NCBI RefSeq assembly: GCF_000482845.1
Contig: NZ_AXWV01000032.1
Location: 1 to 45,102 of the forward strand
Origin: Anaerobiospirillum succiniciproducens DSM 6400
GTDB lineage: Bacteria > Pseudomonadota > Gammaproteobacteria > Enterobacterales > Succinivibrionaceae
Direction: 5' to 3'
Length of the DNA: 45,102 nt
How positions within the stretch are numbered: position 1 is the first letter of the stretch; every line of letters begins with the position of its first letter. The position numbers and the translations under genes are program-made. A model generated the notes under the pieces. The model was not told the DNA's origin, did no database searches, and saw only the letters and a program-made list of their open reading frames with translations. Shown here in pieces: positions 9,053 to 17,543 of the stretch.

Positions 9053-9934
9053 ATGCACAAGTTTCACGGATCCCTAGTTGCTCTTATTACACCGTTTAAA
9101 AACGGTAAGCTTGATGAGCAGGCTTTAGAGCGTTTGGTTGAGTGGCACATTGAAAACGGCACCGACTGTCTTGTACCTGCAGGTACTACAGGCGAATGCC
9201 CTACCCTCACCTCAGAAGAACACTCCAAGGTTATCGAGATTGTTGCCTCAGCTGCCAAAAAACGTATCCCAGTTATGGCAGGTGCTGGCTCTAACAATCC
9301 AATGGAAGCCATTCACTACTCTCAAGAGGCTCAAAAGGCTGGTGCCGATGGTCTTTTACATGTAGCCGGTTACTACAATCGTCCAAACCAAGAAGGCTTA
9401 TATCAGCACTTTAAGCTCGTTCATGACGAGACTAACCTGCCGATCTTTGTTTACAATATCCCAGGCCGTGCAGTAGTTAACATCCTGCCAGAAACCTTAG
9501 CTAAAATTGCTACCCTGCCACGTATTGCAGGTGTTAAGGACGCTACAGGTGATTTAGCTCGACCATGGCTTGAACGCGCTTTAATCAAGCGTGAAGACTT
9601 TACCTGGTTATCTGGTGAAGACGCCACCCAGGTTAGCTATAACGTAGCAGGTGGTGTAGGCTGTATTTCTGTTACTGCCAACGTTGCCCCTCACTTAGTC
9701 CATCAAGTTCAAGAGCTCACTGCACAAAATAAGTGGGTTGAAGCTCGTGAATTACAAGACAAGCTCATGAAGCTCCACGGCCTCATGTTCCGTGAGCCAT
9801 CTCCAGCAGGTGCTAAGTACGCAGTATCTTTATTAGGCTTATGCTCTGATGAGGTTCGTCTGCCTATTATGCCACTTAGCGATGAGACTAAGAGCGCCAT
9901 TAAGAGCGCTATGCAGGAACTGCAGCTGATCTAA
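9053..9934 (+). CDS. dapA: 4-hydroxy-tetrahydrodipicolinate synthase
   Basis: This is the first committed enzyme of the diaminopimelate/lysine pathway, condensing pyruvate with aspartate semialdehyde. The Schiff-base lysine is in 'AGVKDATGDL', the catalytic tyrosine in 'VYNIPGRAVVN', and the substrate-binding loop is 'AGTTGECPTLTSEEH'. I chose ATG 9053 (MHKFHGSLVALITPF) because GGAG lies six bases upstream and the resulting 293 residues match E. coli DapA (292). An upstream in-frame ATG at 9023 would add ten residues with no family counterpart. It acts with DapF and LysA, encoded at 28-30 kb in this window. Confidence 0.96.
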   Translation: MHKFHGSLVALITPFKNGKLDEQALERLVEWHIENGTDCLVPAGTTGECPTLTSEEHSKVIEIVASAAKKRIPVMAGAGSNNPMEAIHYSQEAQKAGADGLLHVAGYYNRPNQEGLYQHFKLVHDETNLPIFVYNIPGRAVVNILPETLAKIATLPRIAGVKDATGDLARPWLERALIKREDFTWLSGEDATQVSYNVAGGVGCISVTANVAPHLVHQVQELTAQNKWVEARELQDKLMKLHGLMFREPSPAGAKYAVSLLGLCSDEVRLPIMPLSDETKSAIKSAMQELQLI

Positions 9935-10091
9935 ATTTAGATCATAATTGAGCATACTCATAAGCATACGCTTGCAGTGCATAGTGCGAATATTCTATTG
10001 TCTTGGCCGTCACTTCTCAGATTAATAAGCACATGTTAGCTTGTTAAGGCTGAAACGCGACGGCATTTTTGTTTTTTTTAAAAAAGGCTTT

Positions 10092-10880
10092 ATGACTGAA
10101 GATATCCGTAATGGGTTAGACTCCCAAGAACTTGACCTTAACAAACAAGAGCAAGCCTGTGATTCACAAGGCGAGTGTGCCGCTCAAGGCGATGATAACG
10201 AGCACAAGAACCACCGCGTTAAGTCATTCGTCATCCGCGCTGGTCGTATGACCAATGCTCAGACCAAGGCTTTAGAAGAACTCTCTCCAAAGTATGCAGT
10301 TGATGTAAGCTCACTTGAGCGCTTAGACACTGCTGCTATCTTTGGTCGTGAAGCTCCATTAGTGGTTGAAATTGGCTTTGGCATGGGCGCATCCTTTGTT
10401 GAAATGGCGCAAAAAGACCCATTGCGAAATTATCTCGGAATCGAAGTACACCCACCTGGTGTTGGTGCCTGTATGATGCTTATTGAAGAAGCTCAGATTT
10501 CCAATGCCAAGGTAATTAAGTACGATGCCTTTGAGGTCTTAACTAAGTGCTTAGGCCCTGAAAGCATCGACATTTTACAAATCTTCTTTCCAGATCCTTG
10601 GCCAAAAGCACGCCATCACAAGCGTCGCTTAGTCAACCCAGAGTTTTTAAAGCTTGTCACCCCACTTTTAAAGCATGGTGGCAACATCCGTATGGCCACA
10701 GATTGGCAAGAGTACGCAGAGCAGATGCTTGAGTGCTTAAATGCCGCTGAAGGTCTTGAGAATACCAACCCATCTGGAGGCTATATCCCGCGTCCTGAAT
10801 GGCGTCCACTCACCAAGTTTGAAAAGCGCGGCGAGCGTTTAGGCCACGGAGTGTGGGATTTAGTATTTAAACGTGTCTGA
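10092..10880 (+). CDS. trmB: tRNA (guanine-N7-)-methyltransferase TrmB
   Basis: TrmB makes m7G46 in the tRNA variable loop using S-adenosylmethionine. The Rossmann glycine motif is 'VVEIGFGMGASFVEMA', followed by 'LGIEVHPPGVGACM' and the TrmB signature 'IFFPDPWPKARHHKRRLV'. The C terminus 'TKFEKRGERLGHGVWDLVF' is also typical. From ATG 10092 the protein has 262 residues (E. coli 239), with a hydrophilic, non-conserved first 45 residues. A start at 10041 would add a Lys/Phe-rich stretch and is less likely. The stop overlaps the GTG of the next gene by 8 nt, implying translational coupling. Confidence 0.95.
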   Translation: MTEDIRNGLDSQELDLNKQEQACDSQGECAAQGDDNEHKNHRVKSFVIRAGRMTNAQTKALEELSPKYAVDVSSLERLDTAAIFGREAPLVVEIGFGMGASFVEMAQKDPLRNYLGIEVHPPGVGACMMLIEEAQISNAKVIKYDAFEVLTKCLGPESIDILQIFFPDPWPKARHHKRRLVNPEFLKLVTPLLKHGGNIRMATDWQEYAEQMLECLNAAEGLENTNPSGGYIPRPEWRPLTKFEKRGERLGHGVWDLVFKRV

Positions 10881-12093
10881 TCGTTATTCCCAACTAATTG
10901 CATTCTTAAAGTCCTGCGACATTCCTTGCTCTGATTGCAACCCTTGCGATTGTGGCTGTCAGTGCGCAGGCTCTTTAGCTCCACTCAATGGTGACGCCTC
11001 TTTCCGCCGTTACTATCGCTTAAAGCTCGATGAGGCTAAGTTCAACGAGCTTTGTGATAAGGCTGGTGTGAAAAAAGGCTTTAGCGCCTACTCAGGCTCG
11101 GTCATCGTTATGGATGCTCCGCCCGAGACACAAAAGAACCGTGAGTTCTTTGCAATCAACCATGCTCTTAAGAACTCTAAAGTCCTAGTCCCTGCCATTG
11201 TTGCCTGTGATATTGAACAAGGCTTTATGGTGCTCGAGGACTTTGGTGATCGTGATCTGTTCAAGACCCTGCAAGAGGACCTTAGGCCAGCCTACCTCTT
11301 TAAGGCTGTCGTAGAGATGACCAAGATTGGTTGCATGCCTTTTTCTAAAGAAGAAGCAGCATTAATTGCTCAAAAGAAAGCACAATCTCAACAAGATGAC
11401 GCCTCTATGGCACAAATCATCCCTGAATATAGCTTTGATGAGAGTGATTATGTGACCATGCAAAATCTGCCTAAGTTTGATCATGACTTTATGCAGATGG
11501 AAATGGGCATCTTCACCGAGTGGCTTTTAGATAAGACGCTACATTTAGAGCTGAGCGATGTTGAAAATGAGATACTTAAGCGCTCTTTTGACTTTATTGC
11601 TGCTCAGTGTGCTATGCAGCCGCAGCGTGCTATGCACCGCGACTTCCACAGCCGCAACATCATGTTCGTAACCCCAGGCGGTGGTGAGCCATCAATTCTC
11701 TCTCGTCTAGCTATCCTTGACTATCAGGACATGGTCTTAGGCCCAATTGGCTACGATTTAGCCTCTTTAGCCTATGATTGCTACTTCGAGATTGAAGATA
11801 GGTTACGTCAGATGTTAATAGGCCACTTACATCGTGTCTATAGTGCTTCTGGCATCATTGATGGTGAGAAGGTAACTGAGGCAGACATTGCACGCTTTGT
11901 TTACATCTGCGCAATTCAGCGTCATATCAAGGTGCTAGGCCTGTTCAATCGACTTAACTTACGTGATGGCAAGTCTGGATACTTAAAAGACCTTCCACGT
12001 GTCTTAAACTACCTGCTTGCTAACTGCGCTAAGTTTGATGAGCTTACAGATTTCAAAGCTTTCCTTGAGACTAAGATTCAGGGCAAGGTTTAA
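10873..12093 (+). CDS. amgK: Anomeric MurNAc/GlcNAc kinase AmgK, Cys-rich N terminus
   Basis: AmgK phosphorylates recycled N-acetylmuramate at C1; MurU then makes UDP-MurNAc, bypassing de novo synthesis (known from Pseudomonas). The product has the aminoglycoside-phosphotransferase fold: 'GDASFRRYYRL' near residue 40, the catalytic loop 'MHRDFHSRNIM' with D257 and N262, and the metal-binding 'LDYQDMVLGPIGYD' with D283. murU lies about 1.2 kb downstream, supporting the assignment. The GTG start overlaps trmB by 8 nt. Unusually, residues 15-31 hold seven cysteines (15, 19, 22, 25, 27, 29, 31), and at 406 residues it is longer than typical AmgK (about 340). A more general APH-family kinase is the alternative. 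Confidence 0.85.
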   Translation: MSDRYSQLIAFLKSCDIPCSDCNPCDCGCQCAGSLAPLNGDASFRRYYRLKLDEAKFNELCDKAGVKKGFSAYSGSVIVMDAPPETQKNREFFAINHALKNSKVLVPAIVACDIEQGFMVLEDFGDRDLFKTLQEDLRPAYLFKAVVEMTKIGCMPFSKEEAALIAQKKAQSQQDDASMAQIIPEYSFDESDYVTMQNLPKFDHDFMQMEMGIFTEWLLDKTLHLELSDVENEILKRSFDFIAAQCAMQPQRAMHRDFHSRNIMFVTPGGGEPSILSRLAILDYQDMVLGPIGYDLASLAYDCYFEIEDRLRQMLIGHLHRVYSASGIIDGEKVTEADIARFVYICAIQRHIKVLGLFNRLNLRDGKSGYLKDLPRVLNYLLANCAKFDELTDFKAFLETKIQGKV

Positions 12094-12175
12094 CATTTCT
12101 TAAAAAGCATAGGCTACGCTTACCTTTTTGCTAGAGACACTACCCATAGTGCATCTACGCTATCCTGCCTTACTT

Positions 12176-12217
12176 CGGCACTGTCCACCTTTAACGTGGT
12201 CAGTGCCGCTTTTGTTT
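12176..12217 (+). terminator. Terminator after amgK
   Basis: CGGCACTG and CAGTGCCG form the outer stem with an inner CCAC/GTGG, followed by CTTTTGTTT. It is a good rho-independent terminator for the trmB-amgK unit. Confidence 0.85.
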
Positions 12218-12446
12218 ATACACCCCCATAGTTAAAAGCTTCAGCACTACTCCCTTTGATACCTGTAAACAAACTCAAGATAAATATCCCCTTGGATGTA
12301 AATGTAGTGGCTCATTACAGTGTATATTTAGTGCCACATTACAGCCCTCGATAAATATGGCATGCTCATTTGACTCAGCTACTAGATGCTAGAGGCGTTA
12401 TTTGTGTCGTGAGGCCTTTGATGCGCCCAATATGGCTTTAGCGTTC

Positions 12447-12488
12447 AACAAAAAAGCCTGCGATCTTAGATAAAAATCTGCAGGCTTT
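12447..12488 (-). terminator. Terminator of the small secreted protein gene
   Basis: Read on the minus strand, GCAGGC and GCCTGC form a stem of at least 9 bp (GCAGGCTTT on the plus strand at 12480-12488 with AAAGCCTGC at 12453-12461). The minus-strand T tract falls at 12451-12456. Confidence 0.75.
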
Positions 12489-12566
12489 GAGAATTAATAT
12501 GACGCTTTTTTTGATGAGTTGAAGCACATGTACACAATACTACTTATTAGCAGCTTGGACAGTGAC

Positions 12567-12923
12567 CTACTTATATAAGCCAAAGAAGTTGCCGTTTAGG
12601 CCACATAGCCCATCTCTATCACCAGAAATTACTTTGACACCATTAACGTAGAGCTTGGCCACAACTGGAGTTGATTCGTGATCGACTAAGTCGCAGATTA
12701 AAATGTTGTTATCGACTAAAGAACAACTACGGCTATCAATTTCACAAGTGTGGAAGTTAGTGACTTGAGTTGTGTCTATCTTAAGTGAATAGCTCTCAGG
12801 GCTGGTTTGATTAATTTCAAGAGAACCACTGTAGCCTTCTTCTTGATATTTAAATGTGGCAGCGCTGGCACCTGCACAAGCAAAGGCAGTAATAAACAGA
12901 CCTAGGGCAAACTTTCTTAACAT
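12567..12923 (-). CDS. Small secreted protein with four cysteines, unknown function
   Basis: From the ATG at 12923 the product has 118 residues and starts with a clear signal peptide: 'MLRKFALGLFITAFACAGASA', with cleavage expected after ASA. The mature part is about 97 residues, has four cysteines ('HTCEID', 'SRSCSL', 'LICDLV', 'GLCGLN') that could form two disulfides, and ends in 'NFFGLYK'. A GTGGAG RBS lies just upstream. An upstream in-frame ATG at 12941 would put charged residues before the signal peptide and is less likely. I do not recognise the family. It lies between the cell-wall recycling genes amgK and murU but on the opposite strand, with its own terminator. A periplasmic role is inferred only from the signal peptide. 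Confidence 0.8.
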   Translation of the reverse strand: MLRKFALGLFITAFACAGASAATFKYQEEGYSGSLEINQTSPESYSLKIDTTQVTNFHTCEIDSRSCSLVDNNILICDLVDHESTPVVAKLYVNGVKVISGDRDGLCGLNGNFFGLYK

Positions 12924-13254
12924 CGTGATCTCCACATGCAATTATGGCCAGAGCCTAACCAAAGCATGTTGCTACTTATGGCTAAACCACTGACTAAAAA
13001 CTATTAACGTACTTAGTCTAGATTAGCCACATAACGCCTTTAGTAGTGAATCGCTCTAATTGTTAATCAAGTCACATATATCTAGAAATTAAACATACAA
13101 ATACAGTTAACGATCTAAACTGGTGCATCATCTTTCCAGAATTATCACTTATTTAAAGTAATGGATTATTGGCTTTTCGCACCTGAAAGCTAGCTTATTG
13201 CATATGCCATAGCTAGAATGATGATACTTGTTATAGCAAGGATAAGGATAAACT
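12924..13254. other. Divergent intergenic region before murU
   Basis: This 331-bp AT-rich gap separates the secreted protein gene (minus) from murU (plus). It should hold two divergent promoters, but I cannot place them with confidence. No gene or notable repeat is seen. Confidence 0.4.
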
Positions 13255-13953
13255 ATGCGTGCCATGATATTAGCAGCAGGACAAGGCAAACGTTTGCGAC
13301 CTATCACTGCCACCATACCTAAGCCTATGGTGCAGGCTGGCGGAAAAACTTTGCTTGAGCACCACTTTGATAAGCTCAAAGCAATTGGCATTACTGATCT
13401 TGTAGTCAATGGAGCCTATCTTAAAGATGTACTCTTCGACTATCTTCAAGATGGCTCACCTTTTGGACTGAAGATTTCTGTAAGTGCTGAGGATGCAGAT
13501 GGTCTTGAAACTGCTGGAGGCATTATCAAGGCGCTGCCTTTACTTGGATCAGAGCCTTTTCTCGTGATTAATGGAGATATCTTCTTAGATACCCCATATG
13601 ATTTTCTGCTGCCTTGCCCAGAACAAATTGCTAAGCAACAACGCCTTGCTCATCTCTTTTTGACCAGCAATCCAGCCCACAACTCCAAAGGTGACTTTGC
13701 CTTATCAGACAGTGGCGATCTAATTTACGGCTCTGACTATACCTTTGCAGGTTTTGCCTGGTATCACCCCCAAGCTTTTGCAGGTAGAGCAGTGAGCCGT
13801 GAGCCATTGCGTCCTTATTTTGATCGCTGGATTGAAGAGAAACAGATTACAGCATCAGTGCTAAGTGCACGTTGGTTTGATGTAGGTACTGTAGAGCGTC
13901 TTAATGATTTAAACGTCTACCTTGAAGATAAAACTAATAGCTTGAATAGCTAA
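13255..13953 (+). CDS. murU: N-acetylmuramate alpha-1-phosphate uridylyltransferase MurU
   Basis: MurU transfers UMP from UTP to MurNAc-1-phosphate, giving UDP-MurNAc for reuse in peptidoglycan. The 232-residue protein has the nucleotidyltransferase signature 'MILAAGQGKRLRPIT' at its N terminus, then 'PKPMVQAGGKTLLEHH', 'ETAGGIIKALPLLG' and the metal-binding 'VINGDIFLDTPYD'. The C-terminal 'ARWFDVGTVERL' is typical of this branch. Length matches MurU (about 220-230) rather than the longer RmlA or GlmU types. AAGGAT lies five bases before the ATG. With AmgK nearby it completes the anabolic recycling route that E. coli lacks. In Pseudomonas the two genes are adjacent; here a minus-strand gene separates them. 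Confidence 0.9.
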   Translation: MRAMILAAGQGKRLRPITATIPKPMVQAGGKTLLEHHFDKLKAIGITDLVVNGAYLKDVLFDYLQDGSPFGLKISVSAEDADGLETAGGIIKALPLLGSEPFLVINGDIFLDTPYDFLLPCPEQIAKQQRLAHLFLTSNPAHNSKGDFALSDSGDLIYGSDYTFAGFAWYHPQAFAGRAVSREPLRPYFDRWIEEKQITASVLSARWFDVGTVERLNDLNVYLEDKTNSLNS

Positions 13954-14231
13954 AGAAATAACTTAGATAGCTAAAAGTGTTAGCTTAGATAGTAAAAAGC
14001 GCGGCACTTTGTTCTAACTATATGCAGTTTAGATCATGGCAAATGCCGCTTACTAAGCTTAATCTGTCCTAAACATGGGAACATATAGATACTCAGGGGC
14101 TAGCAAGGATATTATGAGCTCATGCTCCTGCATAAAGATTATTGTTTCTAATTGGGCCTAATCTTGATAGGCATGACCTCAATTGTGTATTTCATAAAAG
14201 CGGGTCAGAAATCAAATAGGTTTTATTACTC

Positions 14232-15215
14232 ATGAGTTCAAATGTTATCTCGTGGAAAGGCCGTATTATTGGCGGTCTAATTGGTTTTTTATTTGGCGGT
14301 GTTGGCTTTTTCATCGGCTTTGCCCTTGGCTATTTCTTATACGATAAGCCACGCAACGAAATGGTACAAAGACATACACAGGCACGTAATGCATTTACCG
14401 GCACTAATATCAATCCGTATGCACGTGAGCGCCTGATTAAAACTACCTATCGTTTGATGGGCTACGTATCCCGTGGCGCAGGCCGCATTAATCAATCTCA
14501 TATCAATCAAGCTGAGTACTTTATGAAGGTGATGCAGCTTGATGATGCCATGCGCTCATTAGCTATTGAAAGCTTCAATTTAGGTAAGAAAGATCATTTC
14601 GATCTTTATCGTGAGGCACAAAAACTCTACTCAGTATTTGGTAACAGCTCTAGCACTATCGTGTCATACCTGATGGAAATTCAAGTATCCATCGCCATGG
14701 CAGATCAGGTAATTGAGGATGGTGAACACAAACGCCTCTTAGAAGTAGCTCAGGCATTAGGCATTCCTCTTAACCACATGGAGCAATTGATTCGCGTCCG
14801 TATCGCCGAAATGCAGTTTGCCAACTTCTCTAGAGAATACGCTAAGTCTCGCCAAAGTCATTATCAGAGTCAGGGTAATCAGGGTAGCTACAGCAGCTAT
14901 GGCAACCAAAGTTACGAAAACTACGAAAAGTATGGCTACGATCAAGATGAGTCAAACAGCTCATCATCTGACTCATACAGCTACAAGTCTCACTCAAGCT
15001 CTGATCTCGACAACGCCTATCAGATTCTTGGAGTAACTAAAGATACTTCATGGGAAGATATCCGTAGAGCCCATAAGAAACTGATGCTTAAGTATCACCC
15101 TGATCGCTTAGCCTCTCAGGGTCTGCCTCCTGAAATGGTGAGCATGTATACCCAAAAGGCTCAAGATATTCAGGCTGCATTTGCTCTTATCAAACGCCAC
15201 CTTGGCAAAAAATAG
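14232..15215 (+). CDS. djlA: Membrane-anchored DnaJ-like co-chaperone DjlA
   Basis: DjlA is an inner-membrane J-protein that stimulates DnaK. The 327-residue product has the expected order: an N-terminal Gly-rich transmembrane segment (about residues 11-37, 'IIGGLIGFLFGGVGFFIGFA'), a TerB-like helical domain (about 60-200), a Ser/Tyr/Gln-rich linker (about 210-255), and a C-terminal J domain with the HPD tripeptide in 'KLMLKYHPDRLASQG'. Length is close to E. coli DjlA (271) plus a longer linker. The convergent neighbour is rluA, also a neighbour of djlA in E. coli. A bidirectional terminator follows. Confidence 0.95.
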   Translation: MSSNVISWKGRIIGGLIGFLFGGVGFFIGFALGYFLYDKPRNEMVQRHTQARNAFTGTNINPYARERLIKTTYRLMGYVSRGAGRINQSHINQAEYFMKVMQLDDAMRSLAIESFNLGKKDHFDLYREAQKLYSVFGNSSSTIVSYLMEIQVSIAMADQVIEDGEHKRLLEVAQALGIPLNHMEQLIRVRIAEMQFANFSREYAKSRQSHYQSQGNQGSYSSYGNQSYENYEKYGYDQDESNSSSSDSYSYKSHSSSDLDNAYQILGVTKDTSWEDIRRAHKKLMLKYHPDRLASQGLPPEMVSMYTQKAQDIQAAFALIKRHLGKK

Positions 15216-15238
15216 TGTCAGTTACACTCTCATGACCT

Positions 15239-15284
15239 AAAACAAAGGCCCTGACAACATTATGCTGTCTGGGCCTTTGTTTTT
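15239..15284. terminator. Terminator after djlA
   Basis: AAAACAAAGGCCC and GGGCCTTTGTTTTT form a long stem with about 20 nt between, inside which TGACA/TGTCT partly pair. The A and T tracts on either side make it usable in both directions; rluA converges on it. Confidence 0.85.
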
Positions 15285-15330
15285 GGCGTTTTCTAAACCT
15301 GCTGCTGACTCATGAGTCATCGACAATCGC

Positions 15331-15507
15331 GCCTGCCTCAGCTTGGCCATTAGCTTCAGCTTATCCATCAACCCGCTTAGCTATTAGCCTGAGTTTGGCC
15401 ATTAGCTTGAGCTTGGCCATTAGCCTCAGCTTGCTCATTAGCCTGTTTAGCCATTAGCCTGAGTTTGGCCATTAGCCTCAGCTTGGCAATTAGCTTGAGC
15501 TTGAACA
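15331..15507 (-). repeat. 18-bp tandem repeats across the rluA 3' end
   Basis: About ten copies of an 18-bp unit, minus-strand CAAGCTGAGGCTAATGGC with variants, span the last codons of rluA and continue about 115 bp past its stop. Inside rluA they encode Q-A-(Q/E)-A-N-G. The stop TAA at 15447-15449 lies inside a damaged unit that lacks about two bases and has C to T; the copies beyond it still resemble coding units in another frame. Confidence 0.85.
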
Positions 15508-16331
15508 GAGGCGGAGCTTTTGACGTCGCTGTCAGTTGGCTTGAGCATAGTGTTGGTAACCTTTTGCACTAAAGGCTCAAGGTCAACATCTAACCAGTTA
15601 AGGTCGATAGGACAAGACTCAGGTATATCAAAAGGTGCTGGTGCTGCAAAACGTAATAACTGACCAGTACTTGGATGTTCAAAGCTTAGTAAACATGCAT
15701 GGAGGTTTAAGTGTGGTACACACTCAAACACTCTGTCATTAGCGTAAAGGTGATCGCCTAAGATTGAGTGTCCTAGCTGCTGCATATGCACACGCAGCTG
15801 ATGGGAGCGACCGGTTTGCGGATAGAGGCGGACAAAGGTGCGATCTTTTTGCTCATCGTAGTACATGGCCTCATAGTAAGTGAGAGCCTTTTTGCCTACT
15901 TCAAAGTTAACGCTTTGGAAAGGACGGTTATTAATGTCCAAAATCAAAGGCAGATCTACCGCTCCAATACCCTCAAGCTTGCCATCAACCCAAGCTACAT
16001 AGACCTTCTTTACCGTTCTAGAAATAAACTGCTTACCCAAGGCTGATACGGCTGGCTTATTTAGCCCCACCACCATCACACCTGAGGTACCGTAATCGAG
16101 GCGATGCACGGCAAAGGCATCTTCATACATGCTCTTAACACGCGACATGATACTGTCATGATGGATCTTGAGCTTGCCTGGTACAGACAAAATTGTAGAA
16201 GGCTTATTCACCACCATGATGTCACTATCCTCATGGAGGATGTCCAAAAATGGAATTAACGGTGGATCATAGTGGAACTCACGACTTGCCATCTTATGGT
16301 ACTCATAAAAATGCCGCATATATCTTTGCAT
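15447..16331 (-). CDS. rluA: RluA-family pseudouridine synthase with a repeat tail
   Basis: RluA modifies U746 of 23S rRNA and U32 of some tRNAs. Recognisable segments are 'VVNKPSTILSVPGKL', the catalytic 'AVHRLDYGTSGVMVV' (Asp in HRLD), 'GRSHQLRVHMQQLGHSILGD' and 'HLNLHACLLSFEHP'. 'SVPGKLKIHHDSIMSRV' closely matches the E. coli RluA region rather than RluC or RluD. The conserved enzyme ends near residue 255. A tail of about 40 residues ends in imperfect hexapeptides QAQANC, QAEANG, QTQANG, which is not normal for the family. The start is uncertain: ATG 16331 gives 294 residues, while ATG 16292 (MASREFHYDPP) gives a more typical N terminus; neither has a clear RBS. djlA is the convergent neighbour. 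Confidence 0.9.
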   Translation of the reverse strand: MQRYMRHFYEYHKMASREFHYDPPLIPFLDILHEDSDIMVVNKPSTILSVPGKLKIHHDSIMSRVKSMYEDAFAVHRLDYGTSGVMVVGLNKPAVSALGKQFISRTVKKVYVAWVDGKLEGIGAVDLPLILDINNRPFQSVNFEVGKKALTYYEAMYYDEQKDRTFVRLYPQTGRSHQLRVHMQQLGHSILGDHLYANDRVFECVPHLNLHACLLSFEHPSTGQLLRFAAPAPFDIPESCPIDLNWLDVDLEPLVQKVTNTMLKPTDSDVKSSASVQAQANCQAEANGQTQANG

Positions 16332-16415
16332 GCAGATAGCTAAATGACTTGCCTGTAAACAGCACTAATCTTTGCTAACTCATATGCATAAGATAGAACT
16401 TGCATGGTACAAAAA

Positions 16416-16438
16416 CGAAAAAACCCGCATTAACGGGC
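16416..16438 (-). terminator. Possible second terminator downstream of bamD
   Basis: On the minus strand a short stem CCCG/CGGG with a TTAATG loop is followed by six T and a further T-rich run. The stem is only 4-5 bp, so this is tentative. Confidence 0.45.
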
Positions 16439-16521
16439 CTAAAACTACACCAAAAGTGTCTTTTTCACAATCAAGAGCCAATCTAAGCCCCTACCTTGCA
16501 AGGCTGAGTTTAACTCTTGAT

Positions 16522-16561
16522 GAAAAGCGCTTAAATGAAATTAATTCATCAAGCGCTTTTC
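16522..16561 (-). terminator. Terminator of bamD
   Basis: GAAAAGCGCTT (16522-16532) pairs perfectly with AAGCGCTTTTC (16551-16561), and the loop contains a further ATGAA/TTCAT pairing. It lies 20 bp beyond the bamD stop on the minus strand. Confidence 0.75.
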
Positions 16562-16580
16562 AGATTAAAGAACTATTTAA

Positions 16581-17543
16581 TTAGTTCTGACGCTGCATCT
16601 TAGCCATCTTTTCTTCTTGAATCTGACGTAAAGCTTCAGCACGCATCTTAGCATCACGCTCGAAACGATTAATTGGCTTGAACTGACGCCAGAAGTAAAT
16701 GCGGTCTGCCATAGGAGCATCAACTACGAAGTTGTAAACACCCTTAATGTCATTACCTGCAGCATCTACTGGCAGAGTCTCGTTAGCCATAAACTTTGGT
16801 CTATAGCCCTCAGGGAAGGTCTCATCACGCAGCTGAATGGTGTTGGCCTTAGCTTCCTTTAAGCCGAGCTTGTCATAGCTCTTAATCATGATATCTAAAG
16901 CTTCTTTTAAAGCTGGAGTATTACGATAGCTATGTACGATATTGCGGCCGTGGGTAGCAGCAGAAACATAAGCGCCACGTAAGTAGTAGTAACGAGCAAT
17001 ATTGAGCTCATGCTTAGCTAACTCACGCTTGATGAAAATCATACGCTGACGAGCATCTGCAACATAGAGGCTATCAGGATAGGACTCGATTAACTCGCTG
17101 AAAGTGTTAAACGCGTTAATGAACTCAGTAGGATCCTTTTGTGAGCGATCTAAGCCTAAGAAATCCTGGAACATGTCGGCGCGTTTTTGCATCTCAATTA
17201 AGCCCTTCATGTAGTAAACATAGTCAATGTTTGGATGAGTTGGGCTTAAGCGGATGAAACGTGCTACCTGAGCTGAGGCAAGCTCACTCTCACGTTGCTT
17301 GTAATAAACGTAAATAAGGTCAAGCTGTACCTGAGAGGTAAAGTCACCAAATGGGTAGCGAGAGTCGATTGCTTCTAAGTAACGACGAGCTGTATCAAAC
17401 TCACCAGAGGCCATGGTTGTCTGGGCTACTTTATAGAGGTTCTCTGGAGATACATCTGGTACTTCATCAGCATTAGGACCACTGCTACAAGCACTAAGAA
17501 GTAACGACAAAGCAAAAGCGCCGAGGGCCAAATATTTAGTCAT
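16581..17543 (-). CDS. bamD: Outer membrane assembly lipoprotein BamD
   Basis: BamD is an essential lipoprotein of the BAM complex that inserts beta-barrel proteins in the outer membrane. A signal peptide ends in the lipobox 'LLLSAC' with C19 as the lipid-modified residue. TPR-like repeats follow: 'ENLYKVAQTTMASGEFDTARR', 'IDSRYPFGDF', 'LSPTHPNIDYVYYMKGL', 'SYPDSLYVADARQRM' and 'ARYYYLRGAYVSAATHGRNIV'. The protein has 320 residues against about 245 in E. coli; the excess is mostly a C-terminal extension of about 70 residues ending in a basic, Met/Gln-rich helix. GGAG precedes the ATG by about six bases. Tandem candidate terminators follow. Confidence 0.93.
   Translation of the reverse strand: MTKYLALGAFALSLLLSACSSGPNADEVPDVSPENLYKVAQTTMASGEFDTARRYLEAIDSRYPFGDFTSQVQLDLIYVYYKQRESELASAQVARFIRLSPTHPNIDYVYYMKGLIEMQKRADMFQDFLGLDRSQKDPTEFINAFNTFSELIESYPDSLYVADARQRMIFIKRELAKHELNIARYYYLRGAYVSAATHGRNIVHSYRNTPALKEALDIMIKSYDKLGLKEAKANTIQLRDETFPEGYRPKFMANETLPVDAAGNDIKGVYNFVVDAPMADRIYFWRQFKPINRFERDAKMRAEALRQIQEEKMAKMQRQN

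Larger units (their letters stand above)
12094..12566. other. Intergenic region between amgK and the small secreted protein gene
   Basis: This 473-bp gap lies between convergent genes. It holds a terminator for each (12176-12217 plus, 12447-12488 minus) and an imperfect 15-bp direct repeat, AGTGGCTCATTACAG and AGTGCCACATTACAG, within 12306-12344. No gene is seen. Confidence 0.5.
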
